Shown piece after piece: positions 38,401 through 50,385 of a stretch of DNA of 64,000 bases. Positions within the stretch are counted from its first letter, which is position 1. Each line of letters begins with the position of its first letter. This stretch comes from Onthophagus taurus (lineage: Eukaryota > Arthropoda > Insecta > Coleoptera > Scarabaeidae): contig NC_091967.1 of assembly GCF_036711975.1 (NCBI RefSeq), positions 11,470,001-11,534,000 of the forward strand. Reading direction: 5' to 3'. The translations under genes and the position numbers were made by a program. The notes under the pieces were generated by a model. It saw nothing but the letters and a program-made list of their open reading frames with translations, did not search any database and was not told the DNA's origin.

Positions 38401-39813
38401 TGCGATAATAAATATAGGTGATATCACGAGAAACGCGAATGATTCATCGATTTCCGTTATTATTTTCTGCATACGGTACAGATATTACGCCGATAAGTTG
38501 AATGAATGTGCTATTTCGTACGTTTTCACGCGATGAGTCACTCTCCCTTCTGGTGGTATAGACTATACATCCAACTATATAAACTCTCTATATAAACATA
38601 GACTTATATAAAAATTACATTTTTTTAGAATTGAAAAATTGGAATAGCTTAAACCTAAAACTTTCAAGTTTATTAAAGTTGTCCATCTCCACAAATATCT
38701 AATAAAGAGACTTTCAAAAGATTTTTTTTATATTTTATTCCAAATATTTATTCAAAGCAGTTTTTGTTTTGGCTGTAGAGATAAATACCTTGTATGGTTT
38801 AATTTGTTCTAGTTCATTATTTGAGGATAAATATTGGCAAACTGCAGAAGATAAAATAATAACATTTGGAGATTGTTCCATTGACTTAAGAATGTCTAAG
38901 TATAGTTTTCCTGAATCTGGAATGGCTTGCCAAGAATGTTTCAACTAAAATATTATTGAATATTTTGTTATTTTTATCATTTTATCAAAAGATAATATAA
39001 AGTATACCCAAAAAAAATACAACAACACAAACAATCTATAAATATTTTATCTTTTTCATAATAAATATTGCACAATGTAATGAAAATTTTAAAAATGTTT
39101 GAATTTTTACATATAGGTATACTTACAGCTACAATAGCTTTCGAGGTTCTTTTATTAGTTCCAATTGAAGCAATGCTGGTATATAAAATTGATTGTATTT
39201 CAACCAATTTTGGTAAAACCATTTGTAAAAGTTCTCTATCACTTTTAGATGCATATTCATACAATATACAAGTAGATCTCAAAAGATACAAGCAGTTTTT
39301 GGAGGTGCTTGTTCTAAAATAAAACATTTACCTATAAAGGAAAACTATTGCTTTCAAATCAATAACTTACGTTGCTATTAAACTTTTATACTGATTTGTT
39401 ATGTTTAAATAAACGGGTAACATAAACTTGATAGTTGGTTTGATTTGTTTATTTGCAATGAAATGTAGCAATTTTTTAATCAAATGTTGGGAATAACTAC
39501 CTTCATATAACGGAATCACCATGTAAAGTACTTTACATATTTCCTTGACACTGTTTTCATCCAAATCTATAAAAATCCCAAATGAATAATTTAAACTCAT
39601 TACATAAAATAAGTTTAAAAAAGTTTTTAGATTAGTTACCATTTGGAGAATTTTCAATAATATAATCGACAGATTCTTTGCGCCCCTTCAGACTGGTTTC
39701 TTGCATCTTGAAGTAAACATCCTTCAATATTGAGGAGATCTACGGAAAGTGAAATATAAAAATGGAGTTGTAAATGTTCTCTATAGTTTTTAAGCTACCT
39801 GCGGATCGCCCAT
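29449..39813 (-). CDS. GCN1: GCN1, HEAT-repeat activator of eIF2alpha kinase GCN2
   Basis: Twenty in-frame exons (minus): 39813-39799, 39739-39640, 39566-39371, 39313-39127, 38944-38789, 38298-38046, 37992-37616, 37562-37244, 37179-36665, 36601-36423, 36366-36156, 35471-34446, 34268-34035, 33980-33539, 33485-31966, 31886-31314, 31258-30989, 30934-30587, 30538-30133, 30050-29449; 2642 residues (human 2671). The first exon encodes only MGDPQ. Almost the whole protein is HEAT repeats. The central part ([48 protein letters not shown]) is the most conserved and corresponds to the eEF3-like and GCN2-binding regions. The charged segment [15 protein letters not shown] near residue 780 and the C-terminus DDTLLT also match GCN1. 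The protein binds ribosomes, senses stalled or collided ones and, with GCN20, activates GCN2 during amino-acid starvation. Intron 11 carries a LINE fragment. Confidence 0.95.
35640..36010 (+). mobile_element. Non-LTR retrotransposon (LINE) fragment in GCN1 intron 11
   Basis: The 684-base intron 36155-35472 carries on its plus strand (antisense to GCN1) broken frames that read [16 protein letters not shown] (35775 on) and [18 protein letters not shown] (35841 on), followed by a stop. The Trp-Tyr-Asp-Glu-Asp-Cys-Arg motif between the endonuclease and reverse transcriptase domains is common in insect LINEs. Several stops and frameshifts separate the pieces, so the copy is dead. Clade not assignable from this short piece. 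Confidence 0.55.
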
Positions 39814-40000
39814 TTTCAATAGAAACCATCCGAATCTTCGATTTAATAATTTTTATCCGGCTTTTGCACTACCGCACGTTTCGGACGTGTAATCTAACCT
39901 CAAACGTCATCCGCTAACACTAAAAATGATTTTTAATGTCAACGGCGACATCTATTATCGAGTTATTGAAATTTTAAAAAAATATTTATTTTTTTATTAT

Positions 40001-41262
40001 CTATTTTACAAATTGTACAAGTATTATAATATAAGAAGTACAATTTAAAATAAACGTAAACAAAGCTGAATATTCCATATTAAAAAATCCTCCAGCTGAA
40101 ATAGTAGCTGGTTGAGTTCCTGATTTTTGTGCCATAATAATAAGGTCGTTTTTGAGTTGCTTTATTTCTTGTGAATTATCTTGTAAAGTGTGGATTAATA
40201 AGTAAGACCAACCGGCTACTTTTTTAGACTCCTTTGTTATATTGTTACCAATTCCCGATAACATCGTAATTGCTAACTGAAATTTAAAAAAAAGTTTTAT
40301 ATACAGAGTGTTTCAAAAGTAATGTACCGTACCATATCAAAAACTGTATATGATTAAATCATTGAGGTCTTATATATAATTATATATAAGACCTCAATGG
40401 ATTAAATAAATAATTTACTTACAAATGATGTTGCTATGGCTTTTGCGCAATAATAATGAACTAGAACATCGTCATTATTGCTAACTCCAATAGTTTTGTC
40501 TCCACGAGTAAGTAAAATAAAATTGATTGAATGTAAAATGTCCATCATGCAAAACATGGAAATGCTAAATAACGTCAATCCGAATAAATTATTAAATAAT
40601 GACACTAATTCATCGGTTCCTTCGTAAATCTTTATTGAATTAACAAAATTTCGTAAATTTTCTTCTTTTAGTGCTTCTTCTCGACTATTTTTTAATATAT
40701 CATTTACCAAACGAAAATTATTTCTTGCTGTTCTGGCAATTTTTTCTAATAATCTTACTAAAAATCCGTAGTAAATGTCCAAAATGTGTTGAAGCAAGTA
40801 AAATTTTATAATCGATTCGCCGAAAATTGCTGACCAGTACATTAAATGAAAGGTGGCTCCTAAAGCTGCCATGAATAGCTGAAGAAAGAGATCGATGTAA
40901 AAATGAATTTTATCTTCTTTGTTATGAAAATCTTTTACTAACGAATCGATTTCATATAATTTTATCACCAGGTTTTCGTAATCATTAAATTTAAAAAAAT
41001 ATATGTTTAGAGTAGCGTGAACGATTACCACGGTTAAAAGAAAAAGGTGTAAAATATCTGTTAATATTATGGTGAAATACAATTTGGGATAAACCAAAAT
41101 CGATTTAACATATAAATTATACCCAAAATCAGTAATTATTAGCAAAATCCCAGCGGATACTAGCACTTTTTGTGGGATATATCTTGATAATTTTTTGTTT
41201 ATGGAATTAAAAGTAGGCGTTAAACCAATAACACTACAAGCTTTTAGGTACAATTTAAACAT
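40001..41262 (-). CDS. Gustatory receptor (insect 7tm_7 family)
   Basis: Two exons, 41262-40423 and 40276-40001 (minus), join in phase 0 to 371 residues. The protein has multiple hydrophobic helices (for example VSAGILLIITDFGY, ILHLFLLTVVIVHATL, LFSISMFCMMDILH) and ends with the family hallmark TSYIIILVQF, the Thr-Tyr-x5-Gln-Phe type signature in the last membrane segment, encoded in the second exon. A final-intron position just before the last helices is typical of these receptors. They are ligand-gated cation channels with an intracellular N-terminus, detecting tastants, CO2 or internal nutrients. The subfamily and ligand cannot be told from sequence. The gene lies just upstream of GCN1 on the same strand, 187 bases from its start codon. 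Confidence 0.88.
40360..40399. repeat. 40-bp perfect palindrome in the gustatory receptor intron
   Basis: The segment reads CATTGAGGTCTTATATATAA on one arm and its exact reverse complement on the other, with no loop. GATTAAAT occurs directly on both sides (40352-40359 and 40400-40407), as would a target-site duplication. The only intron of the receptor gene contains it, within 25 bases of the splice donor at 40422. Confidence 0.85.
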
Positions 41263-41520
41263 TTTTCTTGGGTATTATTTGATTTTCTAACGAAATAAAG
41301 CAACACAGCTTATTTTATAGGGAAATGTTCTTAAAGTATTCGTTAAATAAATGGTTTATTTATGGCCTCTAAAAGGTATTGATCGTTTAAAAACACTTTT
41401 TAAAAGGCTCAATTTTTCAATACGATTTTTTTGTCGATTTAACCTTACACATAAACAAATTTCAGTGCGGAAACCGGTGCAAAATAAAATAAAATTAGAA
41501 TTAAACACTAATTAATTTTA

Positions 41521-43572
41521 TTAATTACTAGTTTTTGAATGTTCCTCAAATTTTTTTACAATTTTTAACAGAACTTCATTTTGTCGTTGCATCTTTTCGA
41601 TATTTTCGTTGTTGTCCTTAATCTGTTTCATCATATCCAAAAAAGGATCGCCTTTAACTAGAATAAAAGTACAAAAAGAGTTTATAAAAACTAACAGGAA
41701 TCTGAAATAAAACGTGATTACCTTCCATATCTCCCGATATATTTTTACTGTTAACTATTTGCATAGAATTATTTAAGTTTTCTTCTAATATCGTACTGGA
41801 GTTAACCACATCCTGCATTTGAACGATTAAGCTTATTTAAATGAAAAATTTAAACAAATATTACCTCAACACAATTAAAAAAACTTTGAAAACTATTCAT
41901 GTTGTCTTCTACTAAAACCCAACTTTCCGAGACATTTTCTTCGATACCTTTGCAGGTATTTTCAATGGAATCGATGGAATCCGCGATTCGTTGTACGTTG
42001 ATTCTAAGTTCTTTGTTCTGTGTAGTAATATTATCGTTTGTCTCTTCTGCGCGAGCAAACCGTGCTTTCCAAAGAGCTTTCTCTGATTTTAAGAGCTCCT
42101 CCTGAGACAATAAACGTTTGTTGTTCATTCTAAAGTTTTCGAGTTCTTCCTGTAATTCCTTAATGTTAGCAGTTTGACTTTCTACTACTGATTCAAGCTG
42201 TTTATATTCGACTTTGTGCCATTCCATTTCGTCTTGTGCGCGTTTTTTATTTTTTAGCAATTTGTTGATAATATTATTTAAAATTAAGTGTTGTTGTTGT
42301 TCTGAAAATACAAGCATGTGGTTTTATTGTTGTCGATTATACTATATAGATAAAGTTGGGGTTTTTCGACTCTTATCAAAACAATGATACAAAGAAAAAA
42401 AAATGGTTTAACCGCATGGTTGGTTAAGTGTTATAATGTTCTTTGTTTTGATATAAAAAAATATTACCTCGATATGGTGTGTTATATCTCTTGGAGTACT
42501 GTATCAATCTTATTTTTTATGAACTTAAAATTTAATAAATGTTGTTCATGTGAAAATTTGACAAATAAAATAAATCAAAAATAATAAGTCAATTCACCTC
42601 ATTATTATACCTTTTAATTTAAATTCTTCCAACTTGTTTATATTTTCTTCCAATTCTCTAATTTTATTTAAAGATTCCTGAAGAGCTAAATCTAAATTTT
42701 CCAGTTGATTTTTTAGACCACCTAAATTCGCCTCTAGTTCTGAATTTCTGTAAGTCAAATCTCGAACGTCTTTGTTTATGGCATTAGTTAACAAATCAAC
42801 GGATTCCTCTTGAGTAGACGTAAATATTAGGCTTTTCATTTTATCTCTTAAATCAATATAACATTTTAGAAACTTCTTAACGATAAACGGATTTGATATT
42901 TACTTTGCTATGGACACAGATCTGTTTTCTCCAAGTTTTGATAATTGATCTGCGATTAATTTAATACATTTTAATGAGATGGAACATGAGGAACATTGAA
43001 CAATGTTGGTGTTGATTTGGGTTTCTTTATCTGATTTATTCGATAACTCTTTAGGATTAGGTGCAATTAATTTTGTGGTTTCATCAAGTTTGCTATTGTT
43101 CTAAATTAATTAATTTCTTTCTGATACTTTGCATTCTTTTTATCACTTACCTTAAAATTAATTAAATTTTTAATTTGTTCATACACGTTCGTTACTATTA
43201 AACTTAGCGTCATTTTCTCTGGTTTAACAACACTTTTATGAATATTTTTACTAGATGTATCATCTAAAAGATATAAGCAAGAACCTAAAATGGAATAAAT
43301 CCTAAAATTTTAATTCAAATAAATTCAAAACATTAAAAGATTCACCGATCAATAATTAATTCTAAACAATCCATATAATCTTCATCAGATTCCATTTTTA
43401 AATTGTAAATATTTTCTGGATTATACACTATAGGTTGGTTTGGATGTAACCAACTCATGGCTGGTTGATTCAGGGAAGTCGAGTGATTCAAATCATCAAG
43501 ACGTTTGAGATCTTGTTTAAGAGAGTGTTTTAAATGATTATTATCGAATTTAAACGATCGGTTTGATAGCAT
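41521..43572 (-). CDS. Coiled-coil protein, unrecognised
   Basis: Exons 43572-43346, 43301-43151, 43100-42904, 42846-42611, 42301-41865, 41812-41722 and 41657-41521 (minus), all GT-AG and in frame, give 491 residues. The N-terminal 160 residues are mixed (contains SWLHPNQPIVYNPENIY). There is a Cys pair motif CSSCSISLKC near residue 170. From about residue 195 to 440 the protein is nearly continuous coiled coil rich in Glu, Lys, Leu and Asn (LEANLGGLKNQLENLDLALQ; QAN-type heptads), ending in a shorter helix KKFEEHSKTSN. No signal peptide, membrane segment or catalytic motif. It could be a centrosomal, ciliary or meiotic structural protein. I cannot name the family. Confidence 0.75.
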
Positions 43573-44018
43573 TATAAAATTGTTAAGGTTGTCAATTTCA
43601 ATTTTTTGGTTTGATTAATCTTTCATTTAAAATAAATAAATTGTGGGAAGAGAGAATGATGTCATTGTAAGGAAATGGTTTACTTTATCTGCGTTTTCTT
43701 TTCTTTTAACCAATTCCATAAAGTAAGATAATAAAATATCAACTACAACCTCTTCGTAAACATCTCGGATTCTTTGCCATGCGTAATATAGCAAAGTTAT
43801 CATATAGCTGACATCATTTTTTAAGGAAAAATCCTTACACAATCCTAATGTTAAGCACGGAACTCTTTAAAAAATCATTAGCGAAGAGATTTGCTTTTAT
43901 ATTCGGTTGCTTATCAAAAAGCTCACGTCATCGTTTGTAACAAAAGTAGAAGGGGATATTATTCCTACTGCGCGCCTGATTATTTTCAGTTATTCTCAGT
44001 TTGTATTTAGTTTTAACA
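43573..44018. other. Divergent intergenic region with a short conserved-looking frame
   Basis: 446 bases between two divergent start codons. It must include promoters for the coiled-coil gene and the carboxypeptidase-like gene. On the minus strand 43627-43860 is an open frame of about 75 codons, with SYMITLLYYAWQRIRDVYEEVV followed by LLSYFMELVKRKENADK. It looks amphipathic and protein-like but has no clear start or splice context. Confidence 0.35.
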
Positions 44019-46542
44019 ATGCGTTTGTTTAACATATTTTGTGTATCTTTTATCATAGTCCTAAGATTGAAATCTGTACAACTTTTAGACTTCGAATTTC
44101 ATAATAACAAAGCTTTAACTAATGTTTTAAAAAATTTTTCGTCGATGACTCGCAATGGAATTGATGTGAAGATGTATTCTATTGGAAAATCTACAGGTAT
44201 ACACGACGTAAAAAGTAAGTTTACACTAGAACTTTGTGATTTTGATTTAATTCGAGTTTCCTACAAATTATTTTTGTTAATTTTGAATTAGGTGAAGATA
44301 TGTGGGTTCTTGAAATAACAGCCGCTCAAAATTTGACTGGAATTCCTAATGTAAAATTGATCAGCGGTGTTTTTGGAGATGAACACATTGGAACTGAAAT
44401 TTTACTTCACTTCGTAGATGTAAGATTTTTTAAAATACATTTCGAAAATTTAAATTAGTTGTTAATTTTATCAATTAGTACTTAATTAGTTCCTATGAAA
44501 CTGAAAAATCTGTCAAGTATCTTTTGGACAATACAAGAATTCATATTTTATCACGAATGAACCCAAGTGGTTATCCTATCACTCACGGGAATCCGTTTCG
44601 GTATGATTTGGATACAATGTTTCCAGATCTTTATAAAGGTCCACATGGAACACCGCAACTTGAGTCCGAAGCAGTTATGAAATGGATGAACGATAATTAT
44701 TTTGTCCTTTCTGCAACTTTAAATTATGTTTACAATAATTTTGATACGATGGAAATAATTTATCCATACAACACAAAAGATTTACATCGTAAGTAAGATT
44801 TCTTTAATAAATGTTTAACATTTTTGTTACATAAAACTAGATTTAAAGAGTTCCAATTGTTTCACATTTTTGATCAGTTATGTTGAAGTTCAGTGAATCT
44901 TCCTACTGAGTCTAAAACTCTGTTCACGTTTATTGATCTCGACTTTGCGAGGCATTTCTGAAGCATAAATACAATAGAATGACTTCTGAAAATCTTTTCT
45001 GGAACATTGGAATTGATAGCATTTAAAGACTTCCCATCAACTTAAAAGATCTTAGTCAGAGACCCCAATTCAGATTTGCTGTTATCAAATCATTTCAAAG
45101 GTTTATTATTTATTTATTCATTCATTAATAGTGTAGGATCACATATGATTATTATCAGAGTCTTTATGATGGGGCTTGTATTAATTCAACTCTGTACTCT
45201 TCAATATCGGGTTCAATGTGGCTGCTTAGTACTATTGAGAACGCCAACTAATATTCATTGCTTCAGTACATGCCTGTTTGCACATAAGTAATAATAATGA
45301 TAACCAGAGGCGTCGACTAATTATAAAAGCGTCATAGTTGTTTGCTTCTGCCTTCTTCTCTACTTCAAAATACAGAAGAATCAACTCCTTCGTCACTACC
45401 TTAACAATTGTAATCGAAGTATCACAACATTGTTTATTTATTCTAGTTTGGCTTTCTGCACTCAGGCTGTTGTTGGTGGCACTTCTAAGCTTATAGTACA
45501 CCCAAGGTAATGTTAACGTGGCGTTCGTAGAATTGGAGTTTTCTGTTTTTCTGTTTTTTGCTATAGCTAAAAATTGGGCAGTCGATTTTATAAAGTCTTT
45601 GTTTATTGTAGACCAATACTTCTATCAGTTTATTTATTTATTTTAGAGACATCAAAAGAGTCGATAACATCAGATAACGATGTTTTTAAACATTTAGCTA
45701 ACGTATATTCTACAAATTATCACTCAAATATCGAACAAGAAATTAATATCAGAAATGGAGCTAAAACTAGACCAACACTACGTTAGTATTATTACTTAAT
45801 GATAAAAACCAGAGATTACAAATTTATTCTTAAATTTTAGGTACGATGCAAGATTACAATTACTTTAAACATGGTTGTATGGAACTGAATATAAAGATTG
45901 AGGATTCGAGTAAATACAAGAAGAATACAATGAAGATTCAACAATCATTTGAAAATAATAAAAAGGTAAATATATAAATAAATAGATATAGACTTAAAAC
46001 ACTTTCATATTAAATAATACATTTTAGGCTTTAGTAGAATATTATCTTCAGGCAAATCAAGGTGTATTCGGGGTGATTAGAGATTCTGAAACCAATGAAC
46101 CGATAATAGCTCGATTCAAAGTAATTGGGAGAGAAATGCTGTTTAAAACGAATGCTGCTGGAGAATTTTGGAAAATTTTAGTACCTGGTAATTACAAAAT
46201 TGAGGTGAGTCATTTGCTTTTGAATATCATACAAGTTCTACAATTATATAATAGGTTTCAGCGGACGGTTATTATAGACAAAATGTATCATTTCAAGTAA
46301 ATTTAACAACACCATATCCACAATTGACACGTTTACAAATTTTACTTGTTTCCAAAAACACAGTAACAACGACAGAATCAACTCTAACGCAACCTCAATC
46401 AGAAATGAATACAATTCACCTGAAACATATTCCAGAAGTAATAGGACCAAAAATTGGTGCTCGAGTATCAAATGCAAATCGATATAACATTAATCTAATT
46501 TTGATATTTCTTTCAATACTTGCTTATGTGCTCTGTTATTAA
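44019..46542 (+). CDS. M14 carboxypeptidase homologue (CPD/CPM-like) lacking catalytic residues; likely membrane-anchored pseudoenzyme
   Basis: Exons 44019-44214, 44292-44419, 44479-44788, 45647-45781, 45841-45965, 46028-46204 and 46255-46542 join to 452 residues. ATG at 44019 begins a signal peptide (MRLFNIFCVSFIIVLRL). The fold matches the N/E (regulatory) subfamily: a catalytic-like domain, then a transthyretin-like domain (GVFGVIRDSETNEPIIARFK to ADGYYRQNVSFQV) and a hydrophobic C-terminus (LILIFLSILAYVLCY) suited to a GPI anchor or a membrane helix. The active site is lost: the usual HGDE zinc motif reads FGDE, the second zinc His in the Leu-His-Gly-Gly segment is Asn (LSATLNYVY), and the general-base Glu in Cys-Phe-Glu-x4-Glu aligns with Lys (CMELNIKIED). 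The substrate Asn-Arg motif reads SRMNPSGY. It may bind peptides without cleaving them. Poly(A) signal AATAAA at 46696-46701. Confidence 0.88.
44789..45646. other. Long intron 3 of the carboxypeptidase-like gene
   Basis: This 858-base intron is by far the longest of the gene. It has no recognisable exon. Its middle (about 44890-45500) is less AT-rich than the other introns of this gene, suggesting an inserted and decayed element, but I could not match a transposon protein. Confidence 0.35.
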
Positions 46543-47525
46543 TGTTTTGTATATCTGAATTTCGCAAATAGGGGAACCCGTCCCATAAGTACATATCGTT
46601 CAAAGTGTTAAGACAGTAGGATAGTTTTCAACATTAGTTATATTTCTTTTAAGTCTTTGTATTATATGTCATACATATAGTAATTGTGATTAAAAAATAA
46701 ATAGGGTGTAATATATTTGTGTAACTGCGTATCAAATTTGAATGAAATCTTGTAAAGTTTGATTGAGATGTTTTCACCCTTTGCAATATTAAATAGTATT
46801 TTGTAGAGTGGTGCTAGTTTTTCTAAAACTTTATTATTACATTCTATTTTCAGTTTTATAGTTTCAACTTTGTTTACTAACCGGTATTGTCGGTTGCCTA
46901 TTCTAGAACGTGTTCGAATATTGATTCGTTAAATTAAACATTATTAAAGTTTATACCTTAAAATGTTTATCATGGAACGTTAAGGACTACTATCGTTGTT
47001 TACAGATTATTCTATGCTTTTTATCGATAAGATCTTTAATAAATTTTTTATTAAAGTTATCTATATCCCAACCTTCACAAAATTAGAATAAAATTGTAAA
47101 ATTATTGTGATCTAGCTAAAATAATCAATGTTCCCATTTCCAATTATGTTATACAAACCCAAATTAATATACTATGTATCTTCTAAATAAAAATTTCGAA
47201 TGTTATTTTGGACTTTTTTGATTAAATTAATAAAATTAATATTTTTTTTAGAGTACCAACATCCAACATTCAAAATGATTATTAGAGACTCATAAAATAG
47301 ATAAAAATTCTTCTAAATATCAAGAGATTAATTTGGAAAAAAAGATAAAAAAGTACTTGAAAATAATTATTTTATTAAAAAATTATCCAAGTTACACCAT
47401 AATATTAAAAATAAATAAGATACACTTAAAACTAATTGAAATCTTAACTATATAAAGTATGTAAGTACTTTGAGGAGTTTTAAAAATAAACCACATGTCA
47501 AATAAACGTGAAATAATCCACAAAA
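46543..47525. other. Intergenic, convergent 3' ends
   Basis: About 980 bases between two convergent genes. It contains the poly(A) signal of the carboxypeptidase-like gene (46696-46701) and very AT-rich sequence from about 47040. I see no gene or repeat. Confidence 0.45.
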
Positions 47526-48706
47526 TTAAAATAGAATAACATCAGATAGTTGAATTTCTAAGCACTTCTCGAAAAACGTGAGTTTTGTAAGAGGTAAACA
47601 AAATTTGTCTTCTTTCATAACCGATTCAATGCTATCACATAATCTGTCAATAGCACCATCTGAAGACTTACCGATGTGTTCTTGAAATTCTTGATATACC
47701 TTTTGTGTACTAGGTTGTTCGGCGAAAATATAAAATTGTTTTAAAAATTTTTCGTAACCTTCCGGAAGAGTATCCGCGTTTTGGCAACATTGAGCATAAG
47801 CTCCAAAACAATTCAATATATTTTCGTTAATATTCTTCAACTCCAATTTGACATCCATCATTTCTTTGTTTTTCGTTTGAATAACGATGTTTCTTGGCAT
47901 GATAGTGAATAAGCAGAAATAAAAATTTTCAGTTGGTATTCCGGCCAATTGAGTTTTTAATTGAGGAGTAAGATCCATCCTCATGATTTTTTCATAAGTT
48001 TGAAGGTATTTGTGAAGAGGAACATCAGATTTTTGAGCATCACGTGGCGTTTCTGGATTGGTTATGAATCTCATCGATTTCATCGAAAGCAATTTCGTTT
48101 CTACAAATAGTGCGTATCTATTTTGCTTTGAATCTATTATTACCGCAATGATATGACCGAAATAATCCACAGATTCCGGTCCAGTAATTAACCAATAATC
48201 TTCGATGGTTTCGTCATTTGCCAATTGTGCCGCCAGTAATGTTATTCCTTGTTTAGCATATTTCATTATATCACTCTTTGCACCTGGATGTTTTGGAATG
48301 CGCTGAAATAATAAAAATTTTTTAGTCTCAAAAGAATAAATTTTAAAAAGACGTGATATTGCGCACAAAATATAAAAAATTGTTTACAAAACCACGTTTT
48401 ACTACATAACATTTCTGATAAGATTGTGTTCTAATAGAAATTATAATTTTTATCATTCATTATTGATAAATCTTTCGAAGTAGATAACCTTCACGTATCT
48501 TTTGTTAAGCTTTGTAATCATATGTGAAAATTAATTTTCAATATTTTATAAATTTAATTATGAAAAAAATTATAATCTTTGATTAAAAACAATTTTAAGA
48601 ACGTAAATAATTTAAAAAAAATTAAAAAAAATAAATTCCAATAAAATGAAATTTTACATTAAATTAATGATGAATTTGAACTTACTTGTGGTTTATCTTC
48701 GCACAT
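47526..48706 (-). CDS. Orphan protein of 265 residues, function unknown
   Basis: A tiny first exon, 48706-48686, encodes MCEDKPQ before a GTAAGT donor; the second, 48302-47526, opens after TTATTTCAG and codes 258 residues to the stop. There is no signal peptide or membrane helix. The core has alternating hydrophobic strands (YFGHIIAVIIDSKQNRYALFV) followed by helices rich in Glu and Lys, with two neighbouring cysteines (QCCQN). The composition looks like a soluble folded cytosolic protein. I do not recognise the family. The intron of 383 bases is very AT-rich. The start is the ATG giving a clean splice phase; an upstream start in the same frame is not seen. Confidence 0.7.
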
Positions 48707-50200
48707 GATGAAAAAGTTTTTTGTTTGTTTCGAACAAGTTGTGAGATCAGCAAACTACTGAAACGTTGTGAGATGCACCACGTTTGGTTAAAATTTATAT
48801 TCGCTGGATATAAACACTTTTGAGTGTTCTGATAACATGTTTGATAACGAGATTTGCAATTTTTTTCGTCGGTCAATGATAATTCTAATACAATCGAGAA
48901 TTTAAAAAAATTAGTAATGAAAATAGACCAAAACATAAAAACATATGTGATTGAGGTTTGGCGGGATTTTCTTAATAATATAGTATACCACTAAATTAGA
49001 AATAGTTATTATCAAATGATGGATCTCGCTGATTAGCCTTAATTATTTGACGAATATTTATTTTCAAACAATAGATTTTAGCTATCTATATCAGTAAGTT
49101 CTGACGAAAGCAAAATTTTTTCTCTGTGTAGTTGAGTGTTTACAATTTATTAACTAGTAGGAAATAACGAGTACTTAAAGTACACGTTAATGTGATTAAG
49201 TTTAAATTACATTAAAATAATTTGCTCTCCAACGAAGTCAATTTAGATAAAATATTTCTTATTCAAATGATTTCTATTATTAAAAAACACCTTTAAATGA
49301 ATTAATTAAAGTGTTATTAAGCTATAATAATGTGTTTTTAAACATGGTTTCGAGTGCTTAAATAAAATTAGATCTAACGATCACTCGTAGTATGTGTGTT
49401 CATCAAAATTTTGAACTTTTTGGAGTCTTTATACACAAATTCAAGGACGGTATTAATTACAACGCATTCTGTGTCCAAAGTTAAAAACAAGAAGTGGTTG
49501 TTATTGTCAAAGAAAAGGAACCAAATATGTTTTATATAAACTGCTGTGTCATATCTCAGGATATCAGAGCACAATGCGACTTCAATTAGGTATAATATAT
49601 GTATATTTGTTTAGCACTTAGTTGGCCAATCCACTTTGTTCTAGGTAAGTGCCATACAGTTTGTTAATGCCGGTGTCCTGCCGCAAAGTCTTCCGCCGGT
49701 TTAACTGGTCGATTATTACCTTAATTCCTCATTTTCATCCTTAGTCCCATTTGGTCTTCCGTTTTGTCATCGACGAGCAATGTTTTTAACAGCGCATTCG
49801 CTGGTTCTTTTCACCTTATAGTTCCCTCATTTCACTATTTCTAGTATGGATCTCTTCTCTTTGTGACATTCTCTGGAATCTTTTTCTAAATGTCTTCGTA
49901 GGAACGTTTCTGCAATTTGTTCCTTTTTTGTTTTATCAATACTTTGTTACATTCTTTCGTTTGCCTACATACAGAAGTCTTAACTCCTTGTTTTTGTCAT
50001 CGTATTATGCGAGACTAGGGTTAACTGCAGACCTTATGGTACGTGTTAGCCGTGTTGTATCGTTATGGTCTTATTCCCTTATTCGCTTGCATCTTAATCG
50101 ACTTAATTCGAGTATTTTCATTTTTAGTTGACTTAAGTCGATATCTGTTGCTAAAACAATGTGACAATGTAACATTTTATAATATTTGTATTAGTTTTTA
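48707..50200. other. AT-rich intergenic DNA
   Basis: No gene recognised. Only short frames without protein-like composition are present. The region 49620-50150 is somewhat less AT-rich, with pyrimidine-rich plus strand, but no domain or repeat could be identified. Confidence 0.4.
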
Positions 50201-50201
50201 G

Positions 50202-50385
50202 CAGTGCGTGAAGCAGATTTTGATTGGCACCCGGAAATTATAAAGGATAATCCTCATAGAGGTGTTCTAATACAGGAAAGTGATCCAGTATATCGTTGAC
50301 AAATTACATGGAGCAAATTACTCTCATGTATTGGTGGGTGGTGTTAGGGAGTTTCAGAATAGTTCAAGTTCCGAGTGTTAAATAT
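50202..50385 (+). pseudogene. Frameshifted coding-like segment, family unknown
   Basis: After an acceptor-like TAGTTTTTAG (50192-50201), the plus strand reads VREADFDWHPEIIKDNPHRG and on to ESDPVYR, then a stop. A second frame overlapping its end continues as YIVDKLHGANYSHVLVGG and VREFQNSSSSEC, then a stop. The two pieces look like one protein broken by a frameshift. No other exon was found nearby. It could be a processed fragment of a cellular gene, or a real terminal exon if the sequence contains an error. Confidence 0.4.

Noticed and set aside
45076..45501. Frames on both strands in the long carboxypeptidase-like intron
   Set aside because: No similarity to the gene family, no splice sites in phase, and the flanking exons join without them.
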